Shown: positions 41,797 through 50,956 of the stretch, piece by piece
How the letters are laid out: every line of letters starts with the position of its first letter
Numbering within the stretch: position 1 is the first letter of the stretch
Origin: Nitrospirota bacterium
GTDB taxonomy: Bacteria; Nitrospirota; Nitrospiria; Nitrospirales; Nitrospiraceae
NCBI GenBank assembly: GCA_040755395.1
Contig: JBFMAX010000001.1
Location: forward strand, 634,816 to 698,815
Reading direction: 5' to 3'
DNA length: 64,000 nt
The notes under the pieces: model-generated
Database searches by the model: none
Seen by the model: only the letters and a program-made list of their open reading frames with translations
What the model was told of the DNA's origin: nothing
Position numbers and translations under genes: made by a program

Positions 41797-43101
41797 TAAT
41801 TCCAATATCTTACGCTCGAAATTCGGAAAAGACGTCTCGATACACTCCGTGTCGTCGATGACCGTCGGGGAGTTGGCCGCCAGTCCGGCGATCGCCAGGG
41901 ACATGGCCACCCGGTGGTCGCCGTGGCTGGTGCAGGCCGCGCCGCGGAGCACGCGGTTTCTGTCGCCTTGCCCGAGGCCCTGGATGATCATCCCGTCCGG
42001 CTTCTCAGTGATATGCCCGCCCATCCTGCTCAGCTCCATGGCCATGGTCGCGATGCGATCGCTTTCTTTCACCCGCAGTTCTTCCGCTCCGCTGATGACG
42101 GTTTCGCCTTGCGCGACCGCGGCGGCGACACACAGAATCGGGAATTCGTCGATAGTCTGCGGAATCTGTTCCGGCCCGACACGGACTCCGCGCAGCGACG
42201 CCGACGTGACCCGGAGATCCGCCACCGGTTCCCCGGCCTCCTCGCGCCGATTCATGATCTGAATGTCCGCTCCCATTCGGGAAAGGATTTCCAGGATGCC
42301 CGTCCTGGTCGGATTGATCCCGATCCCGACCAGCGTCACGTCCGAGTCGGGGACAATCGTCGCCCCGACGACCAAAAACGCGGCCGCAGAGAGATCGCCC
42401 GGCACAACAAGGGCATTCGCCCCGCTCCATCGCAAGGAGGATCGGCCCTCCAGGGCGACGGTCGTGCCTCTCCGGTCCAGCGGAATGCCGAAATACTGAA
42501 ACAGCCGTTCCGTGTGGTCACGCGACGGCCGGGGCTCCGTCACGCGGGTCACACCCTCGGCGAAAAGAGCGGCGAACAACAAGGCCGACTTGACCTGGGC
42601 GCTCGCCACGGGCGACCGATAGTCGATGGCCTTCAGGCGACTTCCTGTCACGGCCAGCGGAGCCAATTCTCCGCCTTTGCGGCCGGCGATCGTGGCGCCC
42701 ATCTCCCGCAAGGGCCTGACGACGCGCCCCATCGGCCTCCGCCGGATCGATTCGTCGCCGGTCAACACCGTGAAGAAATCCTGCCCCGCCAGCAGGCCGG
42801 TTAAGAGTCGGATCCCGGTGCCGGAGTTGCCGCAGTCGATCGGTGCGTCCGGCTCCGCCAATCCCCACAGGCCCTTGCCATGCACGCGGAGTTGGTCCGG
42901 AGATTCGTCGATCCGGACTCCCAGGGCCTGGAAGGCGCGCACGGTGTTGAGGCAGTCCTCGCCCCGGCAATAGGCTTTGATCGTGCTCACGCCTTCAGCC
43001 AGGGCCGAAAGCATGATCGCCCGATGCGTGATGGATTTATCCCCGGGCACCGACAGGGTTCCTCTCAACGGACGCCCGGGGGTGATGGTCAATGAAGCCA
43101 T
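41779..43101 (-). CDS. aroA: 3-phosphoshikimate 1-carboxyvinyltransferase (EPSP synthase)
   Basis: AroA condenses shikimate 3-phosphate with phosphoenolpyruvate. Seen are LRGTLSVPGDKSITHRAIML (active-site Lys and Ser), NSGTGIRLLTGLLAGQ, GDESIRRRPMGRVVRPLREM, KSALLFAALFAEG, and the C-terminal RVKESDRIATMAMEL-type block (LRVKESDRIATMAMEL) plus DHRVAMSLAIAGL. Length 440 aa is typical. Residue patterns cannot settle glyphosate class I versus II here. It follows tyrA by 82 bp; the gap holds an inverted low-complexity repeat. Confidence 0.96.
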   Translation of the reverse strand: MASLTITPGRPLRGTLSVPGDKSITHRAIMLSALAEGVSTIKAYCRGEDCLNTVRAFQALGVRIDESPDQLRVHGKGLWGLAEPDAPIDCGNSGTGIRLLTGLLAGQDFFTVLTGDESIRRRPMGRVVRPLREMGATIAGRKGGELAPLAVTGSRLKAIDYRSPVASAQVKSALLFAALFAEGVTRVTEPRPSRDHTERLFQYFGIPLDRRGTTVALEGRSSLRWSGANALVVPGDLSAAAFLVVGATIVPDSDVTLVGIGINPTRTGILEILSRMGADIQIMNRREEAGEPVADLRVTSASLRGVRVGPEQIPQTIDEFPILCVAAAVAQGETVISGAEELRVKESDRIATMAMELSRMGGHITEKPDGMIIQGLGQGDRNRVLRGAACTSHGDHRVAMSLAIAGLAANSPTVIDDTECIETSFPNFERKILELLTEHC

Positions 43102-43115
43102 GTACTCTAATCTAC

Positions 43116-43179
43116 ACAGTGCTGAGTGTTGAGTCGTAACAGCCCGATTCCGAAAACTCAGAACTCATCACCTCACACT
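43116..43179. repeat. Low-complexity inverted repeat between tyrA and aroA
   Basis: GCTGAGTGTTGAGT (43121-43134) faces ACTCAGAACTCATC (43156-43169), giving an imperfect hairpin with repeated CTCA/TGAG units. It fills most of the gap between the aroA start and the tyrA stop. Confidence 0.45.
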
Positions 43180-43183
43180 TTCC

Positions 43184-44065
43184 CTAGTTGAGCTGCTCCC
43201 GCACGCGTTTGGCGCGCTCCAGTTCCTTTTCGATCCCCGGACCGTCCCCGGCCTGGATGAGCCGCTTGAGTTCTTCCAGGTGCCGTTCATAGACCTCGAT
43301 CAGGGCCACGATGTTGTCGCGGTTCCTGAGAAAGATATCGCGCCACATCTCGGGAGAACTGGCGGCGATGCGGGTTGTGTCCCGCAGACCGCCTCCCGAA
43401 TGGTTGCACAGGTCCAGATCCGGAGTCGTCCGCTCGCGAATCTCGGTCAAGGCGTTGATCAGCGCGAACGCCGCCACATGGGGCAAGTGGCTGACCGCTC
43501 CCAGGATCCGGTCATGCACGAACGGGTCCATGCACATGACGATCGAGCCGGCAGCTTCCCAGAGTTCCCTGATCGCTTGCAGCGCCTGCGGATCGGTGCG
43601 GCTCGTCGGCGTCAGGATGCAGCGGGCCCCCATGAAGAGCGTGGCGGACCCGGCGGCCACGCCGGTCTTTTCTTTCCCGGCGATGGGATGCGCGCCGACG
43701 AACCGCACGCCGTCCGGCATGAGGCGCTCCGCCTGCTCGACCAGCGCGCCTTTCACGCTGCCCACGTCGGTGACGATCGCGCCCGGCTTCAAGCAATTCG
43801 CCCAATCTTTCAAATGCCGTTCATACGTATCGACCGGCGTGGCGAGGACCACCAGATCCGCGTCGCAGACGCCGTCCTTGGGGTCGGCGACATAGCGGTC
43901 GATGGCGCCGAGTTCCACGGCCGTCTTCAAGTTCTCGATGCGCCGACCGATGCCGACGACGGAGCCGGCCAATTCCTGTCGCCGGAGGACCATGCCCAGT
44001 GAGCCACCGATCAGCCCGACTCCGACGATGGCAACTTGTCTGTAGCGGTGAGCAGATCCGGCCAT
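43184..44065 (-). CDS. tyrA: Prephenate dehydrogenase
   Basis: TyrA oxidatively decarboxylates prephenate to 4-hydroxyphenylpyruvate (or acts on arogenate). The N-terminal Rossmann motif VAIVGVGLIGGSLGMVLRRQ, TPVDTYERHLKDWANCLKPG, VTDVGSVKGALVEQAERLM, the substrate His in FVGAHPIAGKEKTGVAAGSA, and HDRILGAVSHLPHVAAFALI are all diagnostic. At 293 aa it lacks the chorismate mutase and ACT domains found in fused versions. It lies between aroF and aroA in a single-direction cluster for aromatic amino acids. Confidence 0.95.
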   Translation of the reverse strand: MAGSAHRYRQVAIVGVGLIGGSLGMVLRRQELAGSVVGIGRRIENLKTAVELGAIDRYVADPKDGVCDADLVVLATPVDTYERHLKDWANCLKPGAIVTDVGSVKGALVEQAERLMPDGVRFVGAHPIAGKEKTGVAAGSATLFMGARCILTPTSRTDPQALQAIRELWEAAGSIVMCMDPFVHDRILGAVSHLPHVAAFALINALTEIRERTTPDLDLCNHSGGGLRDTTRIAASSPEMWRDIFLRNRDNIVALIEVYERHLEELKRLIQAGDGPGIEKELERAKRVREQLN

Positions 44066-44158
44066 GAGTGTTCAGTCCGAGAGACGGCCTCACGCAGGGA
44101 AACGCCGCTTCACGCCGCGTGTTCGGCGGGTCAGTTCGCGCATGACTGACGGCTTTTC

Positions 44159-45172
44159 TTACACCTCGCGGCCGACCGCCTCCGCGATCTTTTTCACGTC
44201 GTACATCAGCTCCTTGAACTTCGGCGGCTTGATGGATTCCTCGCCGTCGCACAACGCGCATTCGGGGTTGGAATGCACTTCGATCAGCAATCCGTCCGCC
44301 CCGGCTGCGATAGCGGCTTTGGACATCGGCGCGACCAGGTTCCACTTGCCGGTCGCATGGCTGGGGTCCACGATGACCGGGAGATGGGACAGTTCTTTCA
44401 GAGTCGGAATCGCCGCCAGGTCCAGTGTGTTCCGATATTGGGTCTCGAACGTCCGGATCCCGCGTTCGCAGAGCATCACGTTCCGGTTGCCCCGCGACAT
44501 GATGTATTCCGCGGACAACAGGAACTCTTTGATCGTCGCGGAGAGCCCCCGCTTCAGCAGGACAGGCTTGTCATAGGCGCCGACCTCCTTGAGCAACTCG
44601 AAGTTCTGCATGTTCCGGGCGCCGATCTGGATGATGTCCGCCTTCTCCAGAAACAACTCGATATCTCTGGTATCCAGAATCTCACTGACAACCGGCAGGC
44701 CGGTCTGTTTCTTGGCTTCCAGGAGGTAATCGAGCCCTTCGCGGCCCAAGCCTTGGAACGAATAGGGCGAGGTGCGCGGCTTGTAGGCGCCCCCTCGGAG
44801 AATGCTCGCTCCCGCTGCTTTGACCTCATGAGCGATGCCTACGGTCAACTCCAGGCGTTCCACGGCGCAAGGGCCGGCCATGATCGCCAGTTTCTTGCCG
44901 CCGATCTTCACGCCGTTCACGTCGATGACGGTGTTGTCCTTCTTGAACTCGCGGCTGACGAGCTTCCAGGGAGCCAGAATCGGCAGAACGTTCTCCACGC
45001 CGGGCAAGGCGGTCAGCGGCTGATTCTGCAGGATGCGATCGTCGCCGATGACCCCGATGATGGTGCGTTCCTGCCCGGTTGAAATGTGTGACTTGAGACC
45101 CAGCTCACGGAGCCGGTCCAGAATATGGTCGATCTCCCGCTCGGTTGCTTCCGGCTTGAGTACGATGATCAT
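44159..45172 (-). CDS. aroF: 3-deoxy-7-phosphoheptulonate synthase (DAHP synthase, AroF type)
   Basis: This enzyme condenses PEP and erythrose 4-phosphate, the first step of the shikimate pathway. An N-terminal ferredoxin-like regulatory domain (residues 1-70, MIIVLKPEATEREIDHILDR) precedes the type I-beta barrel: IAMAGPCAVERLE (as IMAGPCAVERLELTVG), RGGAYKPRTSPYSFQGLG, ADIIQIGARNMQNFELLKEV, PVLLKRGLSATIKEFLLSAE and VDPSHATGKWNLVAPMSKAA. The ferredoxin-like domain is the feedback-inhibition site in Thermotoga-type relatives. GAGAGGAC precedes the ATG. It lies 34 bp from hisC and 93 bp from tyrA. Confidence 0.95.
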   Translation of the reverse strand: MIIVLKPEATEREIDHILDRLRELGLKSHISTGQERTIIGVIGDDRILQNQPLTALPGVENVLPILAPWKLVSREFKKDNTVIDVNGVKIGGKKLAIMAGPCAVERLELTVGIAHEVKAAGASILRGGAYKPRTSPYSFQGLGREGLDYLLEAKKQTGLPVVSEILDTRDIELFLEKADIIQIGARNMQNFELLKEVGAYDKPVLLKRGLSATIKEFLLSAEYIMSRGNRNVMLCERGIRTFETQYRNTLDLAAIPTLKELSHLPVIVDPSHATGKWNLVAPMSKAAIAAGADGLLIEVHSNPECALCDGEESIKPPKFKELMYDVKKIAEAVGREV

Positions 45173-45206
45173 GGTTGTCCTCTCACCTTCCTTGACATGA
45201 AATGGC

Positions 45207-46283
45207 TTAGCATAAGACCTTCTTCAAGGCCGTCAAGAACGCGCGATTTTCCTCCGGCAGGCCGATCGTGACCCGCAACATCCGCCCTTCCATGTGCCGG
45301 ACGATCACCCCTTCCCGCAACAATGCCTCGAAGACCCCCCGGCCGTCCCTTCCGACATCGAAATAAAGAAAGTTCGTCTCACTCGGCAGAGGCCGGAATC
45401 CGAGCGCGACCAGTCCCGCGCGGACAACCTCCATCTGCTCCCGGTTCATCGCGCGGCTCTTGGCGACGTGTTCCTCGTCATCGAGCGCGGCCAGCGCAGC
45501 CCGCTGAGCCAGACTGTTCGCATTGAACGGGGGGCGGACCCGATTGAGATACCCGGCGATCTCCGGCGTCGTGAGTCCGTAGCCGATGCGGAGTCCGGCC
45601 AGGCCGTAGATCTTGGAGAATGTCCTCAGGACCACGACGTTGCGGTGCTGTTTCACATAGGCGAGGCTGTCCGGAAACACCGGGCTGCGGACATATTCAT
45701 AATAGGCCTCGTCAAAGACCACGACGACGTGGTTCGGCACCCGCGCCATCAAGGCCTCGACTTCGGCCGCATCGACCATCGTGCCCGTGGGATTGTTGGG
45801 ATTGCAGATGAACAGTAGCCTGGTGCGATCCGTCACCGCATCGGCCATCGCGGGCAGGTCATGTCGCCAATCGGTGAGCGGCACGACCACCGGAACGCCG
45901 TGGGCGGCGGTGACTTCCATCTTATAGATGACGAACGTGTGGTCCGCCATCACGGCTTCGTCTCCGGGGGACACAAAGACCCGCGCCAGCAGGCCGAGAA
46001 TCTCATCGGATCCGTTGCCCAGGACGATCTGATCGGGTGTGACCTTCCATCGTTGGGCCAACGCGCCCCGCAGCTTGTAGGCGCCACCGTCGGGATAACG
46101 ATTCAATGTCGCAGACGCCTCCCCCAACACGGCCAAGGCCTTGGGCGACGGGCCGATCGGATTCTCGTTGGAAGCGAGCTTGATCGCTCGAGGCAGGCCC
46201 AGCTCGCGCTGCAACTCCTCCACCGGCTTGCCCGGCACATACGGCGACAACGAGGCGATATCGGGGTGGACTTTCAACGCCAT
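45207..46283 (-). CDS. hisC: Histidinol-phosphate/aromatic aminotransferase
   Basis: The protein is a class I/II PLP aminotransferase of the HisC family: KLASNENPIGPSPKALAVL, LGNGSDEILGLLARVFVSPG, FICNPNNPTGTMVDAAEVEA, VVFDEAYYEYV and the PLP Lys in TFSKIYGLAGLRIGYGL. Its place between pheA and aroF suggests it transaminates phenylpyruvate and 4-hydroxyphenylpyruvate as well as, or instead of, histidinol phosphate. Sequence alone does not settle this. Length, 358 aa, is standard. Confidence 0.92.
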   Translation of the reverse strand: MALKVHPDIASLSPYVPGKPVEELQRELGLPRAIKLASNENPIGPSPKALAVLGEASATLNRYPDGGAYKLRGALAQRWKVTPDQIVLGNGSDEILGLLARVFVSPGDEAVMADHTFVIYKMEVTAAHGVPVVVPLTDWRHDLPAMADAVTDRTRLLFICNPNNPTGTMVDAAEVEALMARVPNHVVVVFDEAYYEYVRSPVFPDSLAYVKQHRNVVVLRTFSKIYGLAGLRIGYGLTTPEIAGYLNRVRPPFNANSLAQRAALAALDDEEHVAKSRAMNREQMEVVRAGLVALGFRPLPSETNFLYFDVGRDGRGVFEALLREGVIVRHMEGRMLRVTIGLPEENRAFLTALKKVLC

Positions 46284-46302
46284 GGTTTCCTTCGCGTCGT
46301 TC

Positions 46303-46314
46303 GTGACGCGTTAC
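46303..46314. repeat. Near-palindrome GTGACGCGTTAC between hisC and pheA
   Basis: It differs by one base from the GTGACGCGTCAC palindrome found at 49903 and 57980, and it too lies in an intergenic gap. Confidence 0.35.
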
Positions 46315-46394
46315 TCCTTCACCCTGCCCGCTTCGGAGGATGGACGCTCGCGTTCCCCAGCGAGGAACGAACAACGGTTGACGATTGACCTTCT

Positions 46395-47477
46395 TTAAGC
46401 GTGCGACGGGTACGATCCCAAAATCTTCATAAAGAGGCAGCGCCCTTTGACCTCTTCCAAGGCTTTTTTGACCCGGTCTTCCTCCACGTGCCCTTCGATG
46501 TCCACGAAGAAAATGTATTCCCAGGCTTTGCGCCGCGACGGCCGGGACTCGATCTTGGTCATGTTGATCCCGTGCGAGGCGAAGGGACGTAACAGGTCAT
46601 ACAGCGCGCCGACTCGGTCTTTCACGGAGAGCATCAGCGACGTCTTGTCTTTTCCCGTCCGCTCCGGCGGTTTTTGCGAGAGGATCAAAAACCGGGTGAA
46701 ATTGTTCATGTTGTCTTCGATCCGGTCCCGAACGACCTTCAACCCGTAGAGTTGCCCGGCAAGTTCCGACGCGATGGCGGCAGCGGCCGGTTCGTCCACG
46801 CACAGTTCTGCGGCGCGCGCTGTGCTGGCGACTTCCGAAACCGGGATATGCGACAGATTGGTTTCCAGCCAGTTCCGGCATTGGGCGATCGCGTGCGGAT
46901 GGGAATAGATCTTTTTGATGTCCTCGATCGACCCGGTTTTGGAGAGGAGGTGATGCGAGACTTCCTGCAGGATCTCGCCGTAAATGAGAAGATTGGAATC
47001 GATGAACATATCCAAGGTGTGGTTGACCACCCCCTCGGTCGTGTTTTCGATCGGCACGACGCCGAAATTCGCCCGGCCCCGCTCCACTTCGTTGAAGACG
47101 TCTTTGATGCCGGTCACCGGCATGTACTGGGCCGACGAGCCAAATTTCTGCATGCAAGCCATGTGGGTGAAGGTCGCACGCGGTCCCAGGTAGGCGACCT
47201 TCTGCGGGCCTTCGAGGGACAGCGACGCGGACATGATCTCGCGATACACCGGCCGGATCGCCTCGTTGGGAAAGGGACCGGGATTCCGGCGCGTCAGCCG
47301 CTCGATAATCTCCGCCTCGCGGGCCGGGGTGTGAAGATTCGCGTCACGATCCGATTGTTTCTTCAGCCTGCCGATTTCGATGACGTTCTTGGACCGCTCG
47401 TTGAGGAGGCGGAGGATTTCGTCGTCGATCCGGTCGATTTCCCGGCGATAGTGCTGCAGGTCTTTGTCAGCAGCCAT
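46395..47477 (-). CDS. pheA: Chorismate mutase/prephenate dehydratase (P-protein)
   Basis: The bifunctional protein makes phenylpyruvate from chorismate. An AroQ-type mutase occupies residues 1-90 (YRREIDRIDDEILRLLNERS, HTPAREAEIIERLTRRNPGP), then the dehydratase (VAYLGPRATFTHMACMQKFG, VVPIENTTEGVVNHTLDMFI with the catalytic Thr region). A C-terminal ACT domain holds the phenylalanine-binding GALYDLLRPFASHGINMTKI and ESRPSRRKAWEYIFFVDIEG. I use the ATG at 47477 (360 aa); a GTG at 47501 lacks a ribosome-binding site. It heads the aromatic cluster, with a promoter and a leader hairpin upstream. Confidence 0.96.
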   Translation of the reverse strand: MAADKDLQHYRREIDRIDDEILRLLNERSKNVIEIGRLKKQSDRDANLHTPAREAEIIERLTRRNPGPFPNEAIRPVYREIMSASLSLEGPQKVAYLGPRATFTHMACMQKFGSSAQYMPVTGIKDVFNEVERGRANFGVVPIENTTEGVVNHTLDMFIDSNLLIYGEILQEVSHHLLSKTGSIEDIKKIYSHPHAIAQCRNWLETNLSHIPVSEVASTARAAELCVDEPAAAAIASELAGQLYGLKVVRDRIEDNMNNFTRFLILSQKPPERTGKDKTSLMLSVKDRVGALYDLLRPFASHGINMTKIESRPSRRKAWEYIFFVDIEGHVEEDRVKKALEEVKGRCLFMKILGSYPSHA

Positions 47478-47549
47478 CCTTGCTCGGCTCCCCAGGCTCA
47501 CCGATTGGATTGCCAGACCGAATCGGGGACGATAAGGCAGGTGTGCGCT

Positions 47550-47573
47550 GATTCCCGTCTGCGACGGCGAATC
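47550..47573 (-). promoter_or_regulatory. Stable hairpin in the pheA leader
   Basis: GATTC and CCGTC (47550-47559) pair with GACGG and GAATC (47563-47573) around a three-base loop with one bulge. It lies between the predicted transcription start and pheA, about 75 bases before the start codon, so it could influence elongation or translation. No Phe-rich leader peptide was found. Confidence 0.4.
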
Positions 47574-47590
47574 ATGGAGCCAAGTGGTGG

Positions 47591-47620
47591 ATGATACAGG
47601 AAGGCAGCGAAGCTTTGCAA
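47591..47620 (-). promoter_or_regulatory. Candidate promoter of the pheA-hisC-aroF-tyrA-aroA cluster
   Basis: TTGCAA (47615-47620) and TATCAT (47591-47596) on the minus strand are 18 bases apart, in the 254-bp gap before pheA. They would give a leader of about 105 nt. Confidence 0.5.
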
Positions 47621-47731
47621 GGATACCCTTGGTGATTCAGGCACTTGGGAGGAGTGCTCCCGACGAGCTCCCGTGAATTCAAGGAAAAACGACTGCCACC
47701 GATGATCGTCGCGATTCGTTGGGCCGACTGC

Positions 47732-48739
47732 TCAGGAGAGTAAATCTTTTGGTTTTTTGAAGTGTTCGAAGGCCAACCTGGTAGCCTGGCGGCCGCGAGC
47801 GGTGCGCTCAAGAAATCCCGCTTGCATCAGATAGGGCTCGTAGACGTCTTCCAACGTTCCCTTGTCTTCCTGGACCGCAGCAGCCAATGATTCGACTCCC
47901 ACCGGTCCCCCGCCGAACTTTTCGATGACGGTCAAAAGAATCTTCCGATCCATTTCGTCAAAGCCGGCGGAGTCCACGCCCAACCATGCGAGCGCTTCCT
48001 GCGCAACCTGCCTGGTGATCCGGCCTTCGGCTTTGATCTGGGCATAGTCCCTCACCCGCTTGATCAGGCGGTTCACGATCCGAGGGGTGCCGCGCGCGCG
48101 GCCGGCGATCTCCGCCGCCCCTTCAGCGTCGATAGCCACGCCGAGAAGGCTGGCCGAACGACGGACGATCGCCTCCAGTTCGACCGGTGAGTAAAATTCC
48201 AACCGATGCACCAGCCCGAACCGGTCCCGCAGAGGGGACGTGAGGGCTCCGGCGCGCGTCGTCGCACCGACCAAGGTGAAGCGAGGCAGGTCCAGCTTGA
48301 CCGTCCTGGTGGACGGCCCCTGGCCGATGACCAGATCAAGCTGGAAATCCTCCATGGCCGGGTAGAGGGCTTCTTCGACCGAAGCCGGTAAGCGATGGAT
48401 CTCGTCGATGAACAGCACGTCGTGTTCCTGCAGGTTGCTCAAAATCGCGGCGAGATCTCCCGCGTGGGCCAGCACGAGTCCCGAGGTCGAGCGGATGGAA
48501 ACGCCCATCTCATGGGCGATCACATGCGCGATGGTGGTCTTGCCCAGACCCGGCGGCCCGTAGAAGATCGCATGATCCAGCGCTTCCCCCCGGCGTTTGG
48601 CGGCCTCGATGCAGATGCGGAGGGATTCCTTCATCCGCTCCTGGCCGACATATTCATCCAGGGTGTGCGGCCGAAGCGAGGCTTCCAACCCTCGCTCGTC
48701 CTCGGTCAGATGATGATTGGTCACCAGACGCTCTCCCAT
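47732..48739 (-). CDS. ruvB: Holliday junction branch migration helicase RuvB
   Basis: RuvB is the AAA+ motor that drives branch migration with RuvA. Motifs: [20 protein letters not shown], Walker [21 protein letters not shown], Walker [21 protein letters not shown], sensor 1 [20 protein letters not shown], and the winged-helix end [20 protein letters not shown]. At 335 aa from the ATG at 48739 it has the normal size; upstream in-frame sequence is non-homologous. The start lies four bases after the stop of an exported Cys-rich gene, so ruvB translation probably depends on that gene. Confidence 0.96.
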   Translation of the reverse strand: MGERLVTNHHLTEDERGLEASLRPHTLDEYVGQERMKESLRICIEAAKRRGEALDHAIFYGPPGLGKTTIAHVIAHEMGVSIRSTSGLVLAHAGDLAAILSNLQEHDVLFIDEIHRLPASVEEALYPAMEDFQLDLVIGQGPSTRTVKLDLPRFTLVGATTRAGALTSPLRDRFGLVHRLEFYSPVELEAIVRRSASLLGVAIDAEGAAEIAGRARGTPRIVNRLIKRVRDYAQIKAEGRITRQVAQEALAWLGVDSAGFDEMDRKILLTVIEKFGGGPVGVESLAAAVQEDKGTLEDVYEPYLMQAGFLERTARGRQATRLAFEHFKKPKDLLS

Positions 48740-48743
48740 GGAG

Positions 48744-49280
48744 TCAGTACCCGCCCCCTTCGTCGTGTTTCTTCTCTTCAGGAGCCGGACGAGATTGCGG
48801 CGGCGGCGGCAGGGCGCCATGGCCCGGCGGCGGCGGCGAGCCGCAGTCCGGCGGACAGGTGAGGCCGCCCTTGGTCGGATCGGGTAGATGAGGCTCCATG
48901 TTCTGTAACTGGCACTGGCTCAGCAGGCCGCCGTTCCTGTTCCCGCACTGTGCCGGCACCGACGAACTGCCGATCTGCACATACCCCTCCGGGCAAGAGC
49001 CGCAGACGGGCAGAATATTGGCGCCCAGGGGCACACACTGGACGAGGATCGGATCGCCGTCCTTGCACATCTCCGGCGCGGTGGTGACGCCGGTGGTGGC
49101 ATAGCCCTCGGGGCAACTGCCGCAAGTTTTGCGGATACTCTTGGGCTCCGAGGCATCTCCGGCAGCGACGAACCGCGTGGACCCGACAGGCCAGAGGACG
49201 CTGCCCAGGAGCAGCCCCCATACGAACACGCGGCCGAGCGCGAGCCTTCCTGATCGTTGGAATCCCGGCGCGATCCTCAT
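48744..49280 (-). CDS. Cys-rich exported protein lodged between ruvA and ruvB
   Basis: The ATG at 49280 is spaced six bases from AAGGGGGTGA. A signal peptide ([20 protein letters not shown]) leads to two tandem copies of an about 25-residue Cys motif: [20 protein letters not shown] and [20 protein letters not shown]. Each is followed by one more Cys (VQC and SQC). A Cys pair (CPPDC) follows, then a Pro-rich, acidic tail. The product (178 aa) should be periplasmic or surface-exposed with disulfides. It is packed with 5 bp to the ruvA stop and 4 bp to the ruvB start, although its location has nothing to do with recombination. Family not recognised. Confidence 0.75.
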   Translation of the reverse strand: MRIAPGFQRSGRLALGRVFVWGLLLGSVLWPVGSTRFVAAGDASEPKSIRKTCGSCPEGYATTGVTTAPEMCKDGDPILVQCVPLGANILPVCGSCPEGYVQIGSSSVPAQCGNRNGGLLSQCQLQNMEPHLPDPTKGGLTCPPDCGSPPPPGHGALPPPPQSRPAPEEKKHDEGGGY

Positions 49281-49285
49281 CTGAT

Positions 49286-49894
49286 TCACCCCCTTGCCAG
49301 TTCTTTGAGGGCTTCGCGGATCAAGTCTGTCAGCGGGAGACTGTTGCCGCGGAGACTGCGGACCCGCTTGAGAACCTCCTTCACGTCCGCGGCCCGATAC
49401 CCGAGGTTGACCAAGGCGGACAAGGCGTCTTCCTGGACCGGATCGGCGTGACCCAAGGTCGCACGGACGGCCTGGCCCGAGGCGGGATGCAGGCGCTCCA
49501 CTTTGTCTTTCAGCTCGAGCGCGATCCGGCCGGCCGACTTCTTCCCGATGCCGGGCACCGTGGCCAGTTTCTCCACATCGCCGGCCTGCACGGCGGAGAC
49601 GAGATCGGGGACCGCCAACGCGGAAAGGACGCCGAGCGCCAGTTTAGGACCGATTCCGGAGACGCCGGTCAGGAGCACGAACGCTTCCTTTTCGACGGGC
49701 TCGAGAAATCCGAAGAGCTGGATGGCATCCTCGCGGAGATGCGTATGGATGTGAAGCGAGGTGACTTCGTTCAGGTTGGGAAGCGCGTAATACGTGCTGA
49801 GCGGAACGAACACTTCGTAGCCGACGCCCTGAACATCGAGCGTCACGTGTGTCGGCGCCTTGAACGCCAGTCGTCCCGTCAGTGAGGCAATCAT
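49286..49894 (-). CDS. ruvA: Holliday junction DNA helicase subunit RuvA
   Basis: RuvA binds four-way junctions and loads RuvB. The OB-fold domain (MIASLTGRLAFKAPTHVTLD, QGVGYEVFVPLSTYYALP) precedes two helix-hairpin-helix motifs (LLTGVSGIGPKLALGVLSAL and LATVPGIGKKSAGRIALELK) and the C-terminal domain III (QEDALSALVNLGYRAADVKE) that touches RuvB. Length 202 aa is typical. ruvC, commonly just upstream, is not present; the upstream neighbour is yebC-like after a 102-bp gap that holds a repeat palindrome. Confidence 0.95.
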   Translation of the reverse strand: MIASLTGRLAFKAPTHVTLDVQGVGYEVFVPLSTYYALPNLNEVTSLHIHTHLREDAIQLFGFLEPVEKEAFVLLTGVSGIGPKLALGVLSALAVPDLVSAVQAGDVEKLATVPGIGKKSAGRIALELKDKVERLHPASGQAVRATLGHADPVQEDALSALVNLGYRAADVKEVLKRVRSLRGNSLPLTDLIREALKELARG

Positions 49895-49902
49895 CGAATC
49901 AC

Positions 49903-49917
49903 GTGACGCGTCACGCG
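49903..49917. repeat. Intergenic repeat GTGACGCGTCACGCG, copy 1
   Basis: The first 12 bases are a perfect palindrome (GTGACGCGTCAC). The same 15-mer occurs at 57980-57994, and a close variant at 46303. Here it lies 9 bp upstream of the ruvA start and continues into GTAACGCGCGAGGGGCG, which resembles other low-complexity intergenic text in this window. Confidence 0.55.
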
Positions 49918-49996
49918 TAACGCGCGAGGGGCGAAGGCCTCCGATTCATGGCACAAGGTGACCGAATTGTCACAGCCGGGGCGCCGGGCACAGCCG

Positions 49997-50749
49997 CTAC
50001 CCCGCCGTGGCCACTTTCTCCATGACTTCTTCCGAGATGTCGAAGTTGGCGTGAACTTTCTGGACGTCGTCGTGCTCGTCCAGGATTTCCATGAGCTTGA
50101 GCATCTGCTCGGCGGACTTTTCCTCGAGCTTGATGTAATTCTGCGGCACGAAGGTCACTTCGGCCAGCGAGGTTTCGATCTTGGCGTCGGCCAGGGCCTT
50201 CTTGACCGCCTCGAACTCCTGCGGGCCGGTGATGACCTCAAAGGTCTTCTCGCCGACTTTCACGTCCTCAGCGCCAGCGTCGAGCGCGATGGAGAGCAGC
50301 CGGTCTTCGTCGACTTTATCTTTCTCCACCACGAGCGTGCCTTTTTTCTGGAACTGCCAAGCCACCGAGCCGGCTTCGGCCATGGTGCCGTGGTTCTTCG
50401 TCAACAGGCTGCGGATCTCCGCGACGGTCCGGTTCCGGTTGTCGGACGTGATTTCGAGCAACAGTGCGGTGCCCCCCGGGCCGTACCCCTCGAGGGTAAA
50501 CTCCTCGTAGGTCACGCCGGGCAACTCTCCGGTGCCTCGCTGAATGGCCTTTTTGATCGTGTCGTTCGGCATGTTGGCGTCTTTGGCCTTCGCAATAGCC
50601 AGCCGGAGTCGCGGGTTGCCTTCCGGATCGCCCCCCTGCCGCGCAGCGATGGTCAGTTCGCGGATCAGTCTGGTGAAAATCTTGCCGCGCTTCGCGTCCT
50701 GCGCAGCCTTGTGCCGTTTGATGGTCGCCCAGTGACTATGGCCGCCCAT
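49997..50749 (-). CDS. YebC/PmpR family protein
   Basis: The 250-residue product begins MGGHSHWATIKRHKAAQDAK and shows the family's GKIFTRLIRELTIAARQGGD, NRTVAEIRSLLTKNHGTMAE and KDKVDEDRLLSIALDAGAED. YebC/TACO1 proteins are now linked to translation of difficult motifs, and earlier to transcription control. The ATG at 50749 has GGAGGG five bases upstream; the open frame before it is not homologous. Its neighbourhood with ruvA is the common yebC-ruv arrangement. Confidence 0.95.
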   Translation of the reverse strand: MGGHSHWATIKRHKAAQDAKRGKIFTRLIRELTIAARQGGDPEGNPRLRLAIAKAKDANMPNDTIKKAIQRGTGELPGVTYEEFTLEGYGPGGTALLLEITSDNRNRTVAEIRSLLTKNHGTMAEAGSVAWQFQKKGTLVVEKDKVDEDRLLSIALDAGAEDVKVGEKTFEVITGPQEFEAVKKALADAKIETSLAEVTFVPQNYIKLEEKSAEQMLKLMEILDEHDDVQKVHANFDISEEVMEKVATAG

Positions 50750-50956
50750 AAGACCCTCCTCTGGACCAGGAACCCCGACGAAGCGGTCCAGGTACGACAT
50801 GATTTTCCGTGTGATTGGGTGAGGTAGAGCTAACACAGACGCAACTGGGGTGTCAACGCTGGGGAGGCGACTGCAGGATCACTTGGCGCACGCGGTGACC
50901 GGGACAACGGGCGGGCAACAGGACGGCCGGCAAGCGGAGCGGCGAACCCGGTCGAA

